A stretch of DNA of 14,977 bases from Streptomyces lydicus (GCF_000717345.1 NZ_JNZA01000071.1:1-14977), one strand, 5' to 3'; shown: positions 5,460 through 13,873, counted from the first letter of the stretch. A program made the numbers and translations. The notes: generated by a model not told the origin, from the sequence alone.

Positions 5460-7796
5460 TCAGGGGGTCGGGGGTGTGGTGCGGGCCGCGAGTTGCGTGC
5501 GGAGGGTGCGGGCGGCGTGGACCAGGTTCTCCAGGGCGGCGCGGGTCTCGGGCCAGGCGCGGGTCTTCAGGCCGCAGTCGGGGTTGACCCACAGGCGGTC
5601 GGCGGGGAGAGCCTCAAGTCCCTTACGCAGGAGGGCCATTGCTTCTTCGTGGCTCGGTACGCGTGGGGAGTGGATGTCGTAGACGCCGGGGCCGGCCTCG
5701 CGCGGGTAGCCGTGTGCGGCCAGTTCGCGGGCGACCTGCATGTGCGAGCGGGCCGCCTCCAGGCTGATGACATCGGCGTCGAGGTCGTCGATGGCCCGGA
5801 CGATGTCGCCGAATTCGGCGTAGCACATGTGGGTGTGGATCTGGGTGCGGTTCCGTACGCCGCCGGTGGTGAGGCGGAATGCCTCGGTGGCCCAGGCCAG
5901 GTAGGCGGGGTGGTCGGCGGTGCGCAGCGGGAGGGTTTCGCGCAGCGCGGGCTCGTCGACCTGGATGACTGACGTGCCGGCGGCCTCCAGGTCGTCGACC
6001 TCGTCGCGCAGGGCCAGGGCGACCTGGCGCGCGGTGTCGGCCGGCGGCTGGTCGTCGCGGACGAAGGACCAGGCGAGCATGGTGACGGGACCGGTGAGCA
6101 TGCCCTTGACCGGGCGTGCGGTGAGGGACTGGGCGTATGTCGTCCAGCGCACGGTCATCGGTCCGGGGCGGGAGATGTCACCGGCCAGCACGGGCGGGCG
6201 GACGTAGCGGGTGCCGTAGGACTGGACCCAGCCGTGCTGGGTGGCGAGGTAGCCGGTGAGCTGCTCGGCGAAGTACTGCACCATGTCGTTGCGTTCGGCC
6301 TCGCCGTGCACCAGGACGTCGAGGCCGGTCTTCTCCTGGAAGGAGATCACTTCCTGGATCTCGGCCTTGACGCGGTCCTCGTAGCCGGCGGTGTCGGTCC
6401 GTCCGGTCCGCAGGTCGGCCCGCGCGGTGCGCAGTGCGGTGGTCTGCGGGAAGGAGCCGATGGTGGTGGTCGGCAGCAGCGGCAGGCCGAGATGGGCGCG
6501 CTGGGCGGCGGCCCGCTCGGAGTACGGCCGGGAGCGGCGGGTGTCGGCGTCCGTGACGGCCGCGGCGCGGGCCCGTACGGCGGGGTCGCGGGTGAGTGCC
6601 GAGCCGGCGCGGGAGGCCAGGTCGGCCCGGTTGGCGGCGAGTTCCGCGGAGAGGGCGCCGGTGCCGTGGGTGAGGCCCTTGGCGAGCGTGACGACCTCGG
6701 CGGTCTTCTGGCGGGCGAAGGCCAGCCAGCGCAGGACCTGCGGGTCGATGTCGCGCTCCGCGCCGGTGTCGAGCGGGACGTGGAGGAGGGAGCAGGAGGC
6801 GGCCACGTCCACCCGGTCGGCCAGCCCGAGCAGGGTGCCGAGCGTGGCCAGGGACTTCGCCAGGTCGTTGACCCAGACGTTGCGTCCGTTGACGACCCCG
6901 GCGACCAGGCGCTTCCCGGGCAGTCCGCCCGCCGCGGCGAGCGCGTCGAGGTTGGCGGTGGCCGCCCCCGTGAAGTCCAGCGCGAGCCCCTCGACAGGGG
7001 CCTTGGCCAGCAGGGGGAGGGCGTCGCCGAGGCGGTCGAAGTAGGAGGCGATCAGCAGCGCGGGCCGGTCCGCGAGGGTGCCGAGGTGGCGGTAGGCGCG
7101 TTCGGTGGCGGCGAGTTCGGCGGGCGTGCGGTCCTGGACGAGGGCCGGCTCGTCGAGCTGCACCCACGGCGCGCCCGCCGCCCGCAGATCGGCGAGGACC
7201 TCGGCGTACACGGGCAGCAGCCGGTCGAGCAGCGTCAGCGGGTCGAAGTCCGCGGCCACGCCGGGGGCGGGCTTGGCGAGCAGGAGGTAGGTGACGGGGC
7301 CGACGAGGACCGGCCGGGGCGTCAGACCGAGGGCCAGGGCCTCCCGCAGCTCCGCCACCTGCTTGCCCGGGTCGGCGGTGAACCGGGTGTCCGGGCCCAA
7401 CTCCGGTACGAGGTAGTGGTAGTTGGTGTCGAACCACTTGGTCATTTCCAGCGGGGCCACGTCCTGGGTGCCGCGCGCCATGGCGAAGTAGCCGTCCAGG
7501 GCGTCGGCCGCGACGGCAGCGCGGTGGCGCTCGGGGATCGCGCCGACCATGACGGTGGTGTCCAGCACGTGGTCGTAGTACGAGAAGTCGCCGACGGGCA
7601 CCTCGTGCAGGCCGGCCCCGGCCAGCTCGCGCCAGTTCGCCCGGCGCAGGCCGGCCGCGGTGGCCCGGAGGGCGTCGGCGGTGATCCGGCCCTTCCAGTA
7701 GCCCTCGACGGCCCTCTTGAGTTCCCTGTTCTGTCCCTGGCGGGGGTAGCCGTACACGGTGGCCCGTGCCGCCGCGGAGGCGGGCTTCGTCGTCAC
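5460..7796 (-). CDS. metE: Cobalamin-independent methionine synthase MetE
   Basis: 5-methyltetrahydropteroyltriglutamate-homocysteine S-methyltransferase transfers a methyl group from methyl-tetrahydrofolate polyglutamate to homocysteine, the last step of methionine synthesis, without B12. The 778-aa length is normal. The N-terminal half begins with the family's [15 protein letters not shown] motif. The catalytic C-terminal half starts near [10 protein letters not shown]. The zinc ligands are present as His656-x-Cys658 (THMC), Glu680 (SLEAARS) and Cys741 (NPDCGLKTR), with the same spacing as E. coli His641, Cys643, Glu665 and Cys726. GTG at 7796 is preceded by AAGGAG six bases upstream. A cobalamin riboswitch and a structured leader of about 390 nt precede it, so B12 should repress it. 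A terminator hairpin follows, so it is monocistronic. Confidence 0.98.
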   Translation of the reverse strand: MTTKPASAAARATVYGYPRQGQNRELKRAVEGYWKGRITADALRATAAGLRRANWRELAGAGLHEVPVGDFSYYDHVLDTTVMVGAIPERHRAAVAADALDGYFAMARGTQDVAPLEMTKWFDTNYHYLVPELGPDTRFTADPGKQVAELREALALGLTPRPVLVGPVTYLLLAKPAPGVAADFDPLTLLDRLLPVYAEVLADLRAAGAPWVQLDEPALVQDRTPAELAATERAYRHLGTLADRPALLIASYFDRLGDALPLLAKAPVEGLALDFTGAATANLDALAAAGGLPGKRLVAGVVNGRNVWVNDLAKSLATLGTLLGLADRVDVAASCSLLHVPLDTGAERDIDPQVLRWLAFARQKTAEVVTLAKGLTHGTGALSAELAANRADLASRAGSALTRDPAVRARAAAVTDADTRRSRPYSERAAAQRAHLGLPLLPTTTIGSFPQTTALRTARADLRTGRTDTAGYEDRVKAEIQEVISFQEKTGLDVLVHGEAERNDMVQYFAEQLTGYLATQHGWVQSYGTRYVRPPVLAGDISRPGPMTVRWTTYAQSLTARPVKGMLTGPVTMLAWSFVRDDQPPADTARQVALALRDEVDDLEAAGTSVIQVDEPALRETLPLRTADHPAYLAWATEAFRLTTGGVRNRTQIHTHMCYAEFGDIVRAIDDLDADVISLEAARSHMQVARELAAHGYPREAGPGVYDIHSPRVPSHEEAMALLRKGLEALPADRLWVNPDCGLKTRAWPETRAALENLVHAARTLRTQLAARTTPPTP

Positions 7797-7804
7797 GGAA
7801 ATCT

Positions 7805-7856
7805 CCTTCGCGAGATGTCTCCCTGAGATCCCGGCGACGGGACGCGAGCGCGAAGG
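7805..7856 (-). promoter_or_regulatory. Putative Shine-Dalgarno-sequestering stem of metE leader
   Basis: On the minus strand CCTTCGCG (7849-7856) is perfectly complementary to CGCGAAGG (7805-7812), which contains part of the metE AAGGAG ribosome binding site (7803-7808). The 36-base loop contains further GC-rich sequence. Such a stem would block translation initiation, so it is a likely expression platform of the riboswitch upstream. The pairing is seen; the switching is inferred. Confidence 0.55.
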
Positions 7857-7909
7857 GGGGACGGAGCGGGCCCGCGCGTCGCAGCGCGGCCTTCCGCCCG
7901 GTGTGTACT

Positions 7910-7930
7910 CCTCCGGACGTGGTCCGGAGG
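7910..7930 (-). terminator. Leader hairpin between riboswitch and metE
   Basis: CCTCCGGAC (7910-7918) and GTCCGGAGG (7922-7930) form a perfect 9-bp stem with a 3-base loop, about 60 bases after the riboswitch 3' end. There is no U tract. It may be a conditional terminator or a structural spacer; it is listed as terminator with moderate confidence. Confidence 0.45.
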
Positions 7931-7989
7931 CGCTCCCAACCCGCCCACGAGGTCACCGGGATTGCCGCGCACGAGCGGTCGCGCGCGGG

Positions 7990-8187
7990 CAGCGGGCAGG
8001 TCTTCGGACTCGCGGACACGTCCTCCGGGGAGGACACCTACTGGCCGTCGCTTCCCAGGCCCGGCCGGGCCCAGTGCGTATGACGGCGGTCGTTCCCGCT
8101 CACCGCTGCGGGGCAGTCCCGGATTCCCACCGGGTTCCCTCTTACGACGCCTCCCGCCTGGCGGGCGGGGCGAACCAGCTGCACCGG
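7990..8187 (-). ncRNA. Cobalamin (B12) riboswitch controlling metE
   Basis: Read on the minus strand, this region has the cobalamin riboswitch landmarks in order. They are GGTGCAGCTGG near the 5' end, GGGAACCCGGTGGGAATCC with GGGACTG (about 8114-8139), the B12 box GCCCCGCAGCGGTGA (8100-8114), a GC-rich stem with GGGAAGC, a TCCTCC/GGAGGA stem, and the closing CCGAAGACCTGCC (7995-8007). It lies upstream of metE on the same strand. Adenosylcobalamin binding is expected to turn metE off so that the B12-dependent synthase takes over. Ends are approximate. Confidence 0.95.
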
Positions 8188-8189
8188 TC

Positions 8190-8195
8190 AGCCTA
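8190..8195 (-). promoter_or_regulatory. metE promoter -10 box
   Basis: The minus strand reads TAGGCT, a consensus-like Streptomyces -10 hexamer, ending a few bases before the riboswitch 5' end. Transcription would start near 8183. No clear -35 hexamer stands 17-18 bp upstream in the GC-rich sequence. Confidence 0.55.
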
Positions 8196-8329
8196 GGGGT
8201 CCGCCCGGCGGAGCGGGCCGGCGCGGGCACACTTCGGGCCGTGAGGTGGGACACGGTCCGGCCGGGCGCGGGCCCGTGGCGGGGCGTGGAGTTGACCCGG
8301 GATCACACCGCGGGCAGTTCTCCGGGCTC

Positions 8330-8551
8330 CGGGCCGCGGAGGTGAGGGACATGTCCGCGTAGCGGTCGCCCGCCACCCGGCCGGCGATCGGCTCCAGGAG
8401 CGTCAGTTCGAGCCTCGCGCAGCTCGGCACCGGTGACCTCGCTCAGCCCGAGGTGCTTGACCTTGCCTTCCCGTACCAGTCCGGCCATGGCGCCGACGGA
8501 CTCGGCCAGCGGGACGGCGGGGTCGCGGCGGTGCATGTAGGAGAGGTCGTT
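8330..8551 (-). pseudogene. Aldo/keto reductase remnant
   Basis: Two pieces of an aldo/keto reductase lie side by side in different frames. From 8551 the minus strand encodes NDLSYMHRRDPAVPLAESVG, then AMAGLVREGKVKHLGLSEV up to about 8415. This matches the family's conserved substrate-barrel segment (consensus like DLYYQHRVDP...VGAMAELVREGKVRYLGLSE). Then, in another frame, LLEPIAGRVAGDRYADMSLT (to about 8340) matches the family C terminus. The N-terminal ~110 residues and a large middle portion are missing, with no start codon. It is a decayed gene with at least one internal deletion. It sits directly upstream of the metE promoter, so the deletion may have set the present metE upstream region. 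Confidence 0.75.
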
Positions 8552-8584
8552 CCGGGATCGGCGTGCGAGGGGAGGGGCACGCCC

Positions 8585-8590
8585 TAGGCT
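8585..8590 (+). promoter_or_regulatory. Candidate -10 box of the nitrobindin-like gene
   Basis: TAGGCT at 8585-8590, the favoured Streptomyces -10 hexamer, lies 40 bp upstream of the ATG at 8630. The -35 region is not recognisable. The same hexamer appears upstream of metE. Confidence 0.4.
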
Positions 8591-8629
8591 GCACCCGTCA
8601 CCGGCCGCACACCCCCAGGAGCGCGCAAC

Positions 8630-9223
8630 ATGTCCGACCCTGTACGCAAGCCCCCGTTTCCCGATGCGTTCGAGGCGGACGCGGCGCCCGCGCCGCACGC
8701 CCTGCTCGGGCCGTTGACCGGCTTCCTGGGTACCTGGGTCGGGCGGGGCCGCGGCGGATACCCGACGCTCGCCGAGGAGTTCTCGTACGCGCAGGAGGTC
8801 ACCTTCCGGCACGACGGGCGGCCCTTTCTGTACTACGAGGCGCGCGCCTGGCTGCTCGACGCGGACGGCGCGCCCCTGCGGCCGTCGGCCAGGGAGAGCG
8901 GCTGGTGGCGGCTTCAGCCCGAGGGGCGGGTGGAGGCATTGATCACCCAGCCCACCGGCATCGCGGAGATCCTGGTCGGCCGCGCGGCCGACAGCGCGGT
9001 CGATCTCACCACCCATCAGGTGGCGTTGGCGCCGACCGCCAAGGAGGTCAGTGCCACCCGCCGCCGCTACACCCTGACCGGCGAGGGCACGCTCACCTAC
9101 GTCCACGACCTCGCGGCGGTCGGCCGGCCGCTGCAGCACCACCTGTCGGCGCAGCTTCGACGGGAGGGCGGCAGCCGGGCCGCGGGGACGCACATCGGCC
9201 CGGACCCGGGTTCCGCTGCCTGA
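8630..9223 (+). CDS. Nitrobindin-like heme-binding beta-barrel protein
   Basis: A 197-aa member of the nitrobindin / THAP4-like family (DUF1794-type, FABP-like barrel). It has the signature [13 protein letters not shown] (34-46), a run of alternating beta-strands ([45 protein letters not shown]), and a C-terminal [11 protein letters not shown] in which His171 aligns with the proximal heme ligand. Family members bind ferric heme in the cytoplasm, and characterised ones bind NO or isomerise peroxynitrite to nitrate. AGGAG lies 8 bases before the ATG at 8630. It is a single gene between the aldo/keto reductase remnant and the convergent GAPDH gene. A Gly/Ser/Pro-rich tail follows the last strand. 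Family assignment is firm; the physiological ligand is inferred. Confidence 0.9.
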   Translation: MSDPVRKPPFPDAFEADAAPAPHALLGPLTGFLGTWVGRGRGGYPTLAEEFSYAQEVTFRHDGRPFLYYEARAWLLDADGAPLRPSARESGWWRLQPEGRVEALITQPTGIAEILVGRAADSAVDLTTHQVALAPTAKEVSATRRRYTLTGEGTLTYVHDLAAVGRPLQHHLSAQLRREGGSRAAGTHIGPDPGSAA

Positions 9224-9269
9224 GGCAGGGGAGACGCGGGGCCGGGCCGAAGCGGGGGACCAGGCGCGA

Positions 9270-10715
9270 TCAGACCGCCGGTGCCGGGTACGTCGGGTAC
9301 TCGACGCCGGAGACGTGCTGGACGACGCGGATGACCTGGCAGGAGTAGCCGAACTCGTTGTCGTACCAGAGGTAGAGGATCGCGTTGTCGCCGTCGACCT
9401 TGGTGGCGCCGGCGTCCACGATGGAGGCGTGGCGCGAGCCGACAAAGTCCATGGAGACGGCGTCGGGGGCGGTGGTGAAGTCGATCTGGCGCTTGAGCGG
9501 CGAGTTCAGCGAGATGTCGCGGAGGTGGTCGAGGACTTCCTCGCGGGTGGTCTCGCGGCCGAGGCGCAGGCTGAGGATCGCGATCGAGACGTCCGGCACG
9601 GGCACGCGGATCGAGCTGCCGGTGATCGGCGCCTTGAGGTCGGGCAGCGCCTTGGCGACGGCCGAGGCGGCACCGGTCTCGGTGATGACCATGTTGAGCG
9701 GCGCGGAGCGGCCGCGGCGGTCGGCCTTGTGGTAGTTGTCCAGCAGGTTCTGGTCGTTGGTGAACGAGTGGACGGTCTCCACGTGGCCGCGCAGCACACC
9801 GTACTCGTCGTCCATCGCCTTCAGCGGCGGGACGATCGCGTTGGTGGTGCAGGACGCGCAGGACAGGATCTGCTCGTCCGGCTTGATGGTGTCGTGGTTG
9901 ACGCCGTGCACGATGTTCGGGACGTCGCCCTTGCCCGGAGCGGTCAGGACGACCTTCTCGATGCCGGGACGGAGGTGCTTCGACAGCCCCTCGCGGTCGC
10001 GCCACTTGCCGGTGTTGTCGATCAGGATGGCGTCGTTGATGCCGTACGCCGTGTAGTCGACCTCGGACGGGTCGTTGGCGTAGATCACCTTGATCTCGTT
10101 GCCGTTGGCGACGATCGTGCTGTTCGCCTCGTCGACCGTGATCGTGCCGTTGAACTGGCCGTGGATGGAGTCGCGGCGCAGCAGCGAGGCACGCTTCACG
10201 AGGTCCTGGTCCCCACCGCCGCGGACGACGATGGCGCGCAGCCGCAGTCCGTTGCCGGAGCCGGCCTTCTCGATGAGCAGGCGGGCGACGAGGCGGCCGA
10301 TGCGGCCGAAGCCGTAGAGGACGACGTCACGCGCCTGACGGCGCTCGATCTTGTTCTCACCCGTGGCGCCGGAGACGGCCTCGGCGGTGAACTCCTCGAC
10401 CGAGAGACCCCGGTCGTCGGCCCGGTGCGCCTCGGCGAGCAGGCCGATGTCGATCTGCGACGGGCCGAGGTCGAGCGCGGCCAGCGCCTGCAGGAACGGC
10501 ATGGTCTCGGTGACCGACAGTTCCTCGCCGGCGATCTGGCGGGCGAACCGGTGGGTCTTGAGGATGCTCACCACCGACTTGTTCACCAAGGAGCGGCTGT
10601 GGAGCAGGACGGTGACGTCCCGCTCCCTGTGCATCTTCCCGATGATCGGGATCATCGACTCCGCGATCTCCTCGCGGTTCTTCCAGTTGGTGAACGAGTC
10701 GTCTTTGACAGTCAC
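9270..10715 (-). CDS. gap: Long-form glyceraldehyde-3-phosphate dehydrogenase (GapB-like)
   Basis: GAPDH interconverts glyceraldehyde-3-phosphate and 1,3-bisphosphoglycerate in glycolysis or gluconeogenesis. This 481-aa enzyme carries a ~128-residue N-terminal extension not present in classical ~335-aa GAPDH. The Rossmann motif GFGRIGR is at 135-141, the catalytic Cys289 lies in SCASCTTN, the catalytic His316 in HSFTNDQNLLD, and the C-terminal WYDNEFGYS is conserved. The usual SNASCTTN has Cys286 in place of Asn. The length resembles Corynebacterium GapB, which is mainly gluconeogenic and can use NADP; cofactor choice here is not proven. The GTG start at 10715 gives MTVKDDSF; the ribosome binding site is weak (GAAAGA). 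It is monocistronic, convergent with the nitrobindin-like gene and divergent from the protease gene. Confidence 0.96.
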   Translation of the reverse strand: MTVKDDSFTNWKNREEIAESMIPIIGKMHRERDVTVLLHSRSLVNKSVVSILKTHRFARQIAGEELSVTETMPFLQALAALDLGPSQIDIGLLAEAHRADDRGLSVEEFTAEAVSGATGENKIERRQARDVVLYGFGRIGRLVARLLIEKAGSGNGLRLRAIVVRGGGDQDLVKRASLLRRDSIHGQFNGTITVDEANSTIVANGNEIKVIYANDPSEVDYTAYGINDAILIDNTGKWRDREGLSKHLRPGIEKVVLTAPGKGDVPNIVHGVNHDTIKPDEQILSCASCTTNAIVPPLKAMDDEYGVLRGHVETVHSFTNDQNLLDNYHKADRRGRSAPLNMVITETGAASAVAKALPDLKAPITGSSIRVPVPDVSIAILSLRLGRETTREEVLDHLRDISLNSPLKRQIDFTTAPDAVSMDFVGSRHASIVDAGATKVDGDNAILYLWYDNEFGYSCQVIRVVQHVSGVEYPTYPAPAV

Positions 10716-10746
10716 AGGTTTATCTTTCGAGCTAGGCGGCGCTCAT

Positions 10747-10777
10747 ATGCTAACCCGCCCCCGTTTTGATCGTTCAA
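10747..10777 (-). promoter_or_regulatory. Candidate gap promoter
   Basis: On the minus strand TTGAAC (10772-10777) and TAGCAT (10747-10752) are separated by 19 bp, about 30 bp upstream of the GTG. The -35 lies in an imperfect dyad (CGTTT...AAACG, 10762-10780). The long spacer lowers confidence. Confidence 0.4.
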
Positions 10778-10835
10778 ACGGTGTCGGTTGAGGGGGTCCG
10801 GCAGGCTCCCGTGCGGGATGTAGGGCTTTGCAGTG

Positions 10836-10850
10836 GCGGGATTTGCCCGC
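10836..10850. other. Short dyad in the gap/protease divergent region
   Basis: GCGGG-ATTTG-CCCGC is a 5-bp inverted repeat in the 271-bp region between divergent genes. Apart from the candidate gap promoter, this intergenic region shows no other clear element; a TAAGAT near 10895 is a possible protease -10 without a good -35. Confidence 0.25.
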
Positions 10851-10986
10851 ATTTGGGCCGAAAGTGCGTACGAATGAGGGGCGCCGGCGGTCGTAAGATC
10901 ACGGGGGCGCTCCGGCCCGGAGGACGCTGCGCCGGGGGTACGACGCGGGAGCCCCGACCGGTTTCATTCCTCCGACGGACAGGTCC

Positions 10987-12852
10987 ATGAAACGAATACC
11001 CTGGGCGCGCGCCGCCGCCCTCGGCGCATGCGCCTCGATCGTGCTCGCCGTTCCGGCTCTCGCCGCTCGCGACGGGGAGCCGGCCGGCTCCCCGGACCCG
11101 CTCGCCGGCCCCTCGGCCGGCCCGGTGGATCCCTCCAAGGGCGTGACCCGGGAAGAGATCAGCAAGGCCGAGGAGACGGAGCGCTACTGGACTCCCGAGC
11201 GCATCCGCAGTGCCGTCCCGCTGGACGTGGTGCAGGAGGCGAAGGGCCAGGGCGCCCCGCAGCGGTCCGGTGTCACCGGCCGCAGGTCGGCGGCGGTGCC
11301 GAGCCACCCGGCCGACTCGGGCGTCGCCACGGTCGGGGTGTTCCTGATCCGCAGCGACGACGGGTCCCCGACGCCGAACCAGTTCTGCAGTGCCAGTGCG
11401 GTGACCTCGCCGACCAAGAGCCTGATCCTCACCGCGGCGCACTGCCTGAAGGGCGACAAGCCTTACCGCAACGTCGCGTTCGTGCCCGGCTACCGCACCG
11501 GGGCCTCGCAGGACGGGCAGGCGGGGGAGACGCCGTACGGGATCTTCCCGCTCCAGGCGGGGAAGGTCTGGATCGACGGGCGGTACCTCGGCTCGTCCCC
11601 CAGTGACGACGTGGACTTCGCGTTCCTGCGGGTCGGCCCGAACTCCCAGGGACAGCTGCTGGAGGACGCCGTCGGGCGGGGCAACAGCCTGACGTCCGTG
11701 CCGGCCGCGAAGCTGGCGCGCCGTGAGGTGACGCTGACCGGTTACCCCGGCGGGCAGAAGACCGCGGTGCAGTGCAGGAACGACACCGTCGCCTTCCAGA
11801 ACCGGTTCATGGAGATCACCTGCGCCGGCTTCCGGTCGGGCGTCAGCGGAGGCCCGTTCCTGGAGAACTTCGACGGCAGCCGCGGGGACCTCGTCGGCGC
11901 CATCGGCGGCTACCGGACCGGCGGGACGCGCGACGACGTCTCCTACTCCTCGCAGTTCGACGGCGATGTCCGGCGGCTCTACGACCAGGCGGTCGGCGAC
12001 GCGCCGCCGGACACCGTCAGCCCGCTCGGTGACGCCTCCACCTGGCTGCACGCCACGGGCGTGACCGCCGGCCGGTTCCACACCGCCTCGGTGCGGAACA
12101 ACACCGGTGACCTGATCGTGCGCTGGTCCGACGGCGAGGTCTCGCTCTTCCCCGGCAACGGCGCGTACGGCTTCCGCAAGGACGTGCAGCTGATCAAGAA
12201 GAACGAGGCGTGGAAGCAGGCGAAGGCGGTCACCGCCGGCGACTTCACCGGCAACGGCAGCGACGACCTCCTCGTGCGGTGGGCCAACGGCAAGCTGAGT
12301 CTCTTCAAGGACGTCAACGAGACCAACAAGCTCGGCAGCGAGGTGCAGCTCAAGGGGCCCAACGGCACCTGGACGCACGCCTACGGCCTCGCCGCCGGGC
12401 GGTTCGGCGGCGGCAACACGCGGCGCGACGACCTCGTGGTGCGGTGGTCCGACGGCGAGATGACCCTGTACACCAACGTGGACGGCAAGGGCCTGCACGC
12501 CGAGAGGCAGCTCGCCAAGAAGAACACCACCTGGCCGCACGCCGGTGATCTCGCCGCCGGGGACTTCGGGACCGCGGCCGGCGACCAGGACCTGTTCGTA
12601 CGGTGGTCGGACGGGGAGGTCACGGTGTACGAGAACGTCGCCGCCAAGGGCCTCAAGGCCGAGCACGAGCTCCGGCCCGCCAAGTCGGCCTGGCGCAACG
12701 GCGGCCTGGTCGCCGTCGGCGCGTTCGGCGGCGGCACCCGCCAGGACGACGTGGTCGTCCGCTGGCCCGCCGGCAAGGTCGCCATGAACGGGGACACCAC
12801 GATGACGTCGCCGGGGCCTGAGCGCGTGCTGGTGCTGCCGCAGATCAGCTGA
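10987..12852 (+). CDS. Secreted trypsin-like serine protease with FG-GAP/VCBS-like repeats
   Basis: A 621-aa exported protein. Residues 1-26 are a signal peptide (MKR, hydrophobic core, PALA-A cleavage site). Residues 27-110 are a Pro/Gly-rich propeptide-like segment. The chymotrypsin-fold domain (about 112-335) has His152 (TAAHC), Asp210 (DVDFAFLRV) and Ser287 (GVSGGP). Cys134/Cys153 and Cys263/Cys279 are probable disulfides. Residues 355-621 hold about five ~53-residue repeats with consensus AGdF...DDLvVRWsDGev.ly, starting near 355, 411, 464, 518 and 571. These resemble FG-GAP/VCBS propeller blades and may bind polymers or the cell surface. ATG at 10987 is preceded by a weak ACAGG. The extracellular substrate is unknown. 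A bidirectional terminator follows. Confidence 0.93.
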   Translation: MKRIPWARAAALGACASIVLAVPALAARDGEPAGSPDPLAGPSAGPVDPSKGVTREEISKAEETERYWTPERIRSAVPLDVVQEAKGQGAPQRSGVTGRRSAAVPSHPADSGVATVGVFLIRSDDGSPTPNQFCSASAVTSPTKSLILTAAHCLKGDKPYRNVAFVPGYRTGASQDGQAGETPYGIFPLQAGKVWIDGRYLGSSPSDDVDFAFLRVGPNSQGQLLEDAVGRGNSLTSVPAAKLARREVTLTGYPGGQKTAVQCRNDTVAFQNRFMEITCAGFRSGVSGGPFLENFDGSRGDLVGAIGGYRTGGTRDDVSYSSQFDGDVRRLYDQAVGDAPPDTVSPLGDASTWLHATGVTAGRFHTASVRNNTGDLIVRWSDGEVSLFPGNGAYGFRKDVQLIKKNEAWKQAKAVTAGDFTGNGSDDLLVRWANGKLSLFKDVNETNKLGSEVQLKGPNGTWTHAYGLAAGRFGGGNTRRDDLVVRWSDGEMTLYTNVDGKGLHAERQLAKKNTTWPHAGDLAAGDFGTAAGDQDLFVRWSDGEVTVYENVAAKGLKAEHELRPAKSAWRNGGLVAVGAFGGGTRQDDVVVRWPAGKVAMNGDTTMTSPGPERVLVLPQIS

Positions 12853-12863
12853 CCGACGCGGCC

Positions 12864-12907
12864 CGCGGTGCCCTCCCCTTCCGGTCACGGAAGCGGAGGG
12901 CACCGTG
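12864..12907. terminator. Bidirectional terminator between convergent genes
   Basis: GGTGCCCTCC (12867-12876) pairs with GGAGGGCACC (12895-12904), extended by a few outer pairs. Inside it CTTCCG (12878-12883) pairs with CGGAAG (12888-12893) around GTCA. The long stem lies between the protease stop and the convergent acetyltransferase stop. Confidence 0.88.
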
Positions 12908-12930
12908 CTGTGCCGGCGTGGCGCCGGCCG

Positions 12931-13692
12931 TCAGTACGAGGTGAGCCGGGCGGACACGCACGGGTCCTCGTTGCGGTAGCCGAGGCGGCTGTAGAGCCGT
13001 TCGGCCGGGGCGTTGTCGGCGAGCTGCCACAGGGTGCAGAAGCCGTGGCGGTGTACCGCCCGGCGGGTCAGCCAGGAGGTGAGGGCCGCGCCGAGGCCCT
13101 GGCCGCGCTGACGGGCGTCGGTGGCGACGGACGCCATCAGGGGGGCACCGCTGTCGCGCAGGCTGCTCAGGGCACCGCAGGCCACCAGCTCCCCGTCCGC
13201 GCCGCGGATCGCCGCCCACAGGCTCACGTCGGCGGAACCGGGGCCGGTCGAATGGGCCGGGCTGTGCCGGTTGAGGAAGGCGAGCAGCTCGTCGTGGTGC
13301 TCGTCGCCGAGGATCACCACGCGGTGTTCCGCCGGGTGGACGTCGGGCTCCTCCATGGTCCAGCGGAAGATCCACTCGACCGGGCCGGTCACCGTCAGAT
13401 GGCGGCCGACCAGTGCGTCGGTGCCGCGGGGGCCGGTGAACTCCCGTACCCGGTCGGGAAATCCCTGGGCGGCGCGCAGGATCAGCCCGGCCGCCGCGAC
13501 GGGTTCGCCGACGCTCCATACGTGCCCACGGGAGTCGTCGAGCCACGCCGCCGCGCCGTTGCCGGACCAACTGATCCGGCCGGCCGGGCGGGGTCGTGCG
13601 GCGCCGAAACGCAGCAGGGCGGCACCGGTCCGGCGCTCCAGGCCCTGGCTGAACAGATCTGCGGTCCGGGGGACAAGAGTCGTTGCCTGCAT
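12931..13692 (-). CDS. GNAT-family N-acetyltransferase
   Basis: A 253-aa protein with a C-terminal GNAT domain that would transfer an acetyl group from acetyl-CoA to an amine. The acetyl-CoA binding motif RQRGQGLGAAL is at 194-204, preceded by strand LMASVATDA. The B-motif NAPAERLYSRLGYR is at 227-240. The N-terminal ~110 residues (WSGNGAAAWLDD, GFPDRVREFTG) form a less conserved half, as in two-domain Streptomyces GNAT proteins. ATG at 13692 follows AGAGAG at short spacing. Substrate unknown. It lies downstream of grpE on the same strand with a 181-bp gap, so it may be a separate transcript, and it converges on the protease gene. Confidence 0.88.
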   Translation of the reverse strand: MQATTLVPRTADLFSQGLERRTGAALLRFGAARPRPAGRISWSGNGAAAWLDDSRGHVWSVGEPVAAAGLILRAAQGFPDRVREFTGPRGTDALVGRHLTVTGPVEWIFRWTMEEPDVHPAEHRVVILGDEHHDELLAFLNRHSPAHSTGPGSADVSLWAAIRGADGELVACGALSSLRDSGAPLMASVATDARQRGQGLGAALTSWLTRRAVHRHGFCTLWQLADNAPAERLYSRLGYRNEDPCVSARLTSY

Positions 13693-13839
13693 CGCTCTCT
13701 GGGGAAGACGGAAGAGGGGTGTACAGAGCCGACGGCGACCGGTCCGGACACGGCCGGGCCGGCGTCGTCGATGTGGGGGGAGGGGGTCCGGCGGCAGCGC
13801 ACCTCAGGCGGTGGGCCGACCGGACTGTCCACTCTGGCA

Positions 13840-13858
13840 CACCGCCCCGGGCCCGGTG
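13840..13858 (-). terminator. Weak terminator candidate after grpE
   Basis: CACCG (13840-13844) and CGGTG (13854-13858) form a 5-bp stem with a GC-rich 9-base loop, 15 bases past the grpE stop. It is the only dyad noted here in 13693-13873, which otherwise shows no gene and no dnaJ sequence. Confidence 0.3.
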
Positions 13859-13873
13859 CAAATCCTCCCGCCG

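Noticed and set aside
6234..7826. 530-aa plus-strand frame antisense to metE
   Set aside because: Gly/Val/Gln-rich composition with no motifs, fully opposite a gene with all zinc ligands in place.
6178..8037. 619-aa minus-strand frame overlapping metE and its leader
   Set aside because: Arg/Gly/Pro-rich shadow of metE in another frame; it also crosses the riboswitch region.
8303..9445. 380-aa minus-strand frame spanning the nitrobindin-like gene and the aldo/keto reductase remnant
   Set aside because: Only its last part (the aldo/keto reductase segment) is biological; the rest is the opposite strand of the nitrobindin-like gene and the end of gap.
9315..10769. 484-aa plus-strand frame antisense to GAPDH
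   Set aside because: Val/Asp/Gly-rich shadow mirroring the GAPDH codons; no independent start signal.
10774..12903. 709-aa open frame antisense to the protease gene
   Set aside because: Long opposite-strand frames are common in GC-rich genes. The plus strand has a signal peptide, catalytic triad and repeats; the antisense product has no recognisable motif.
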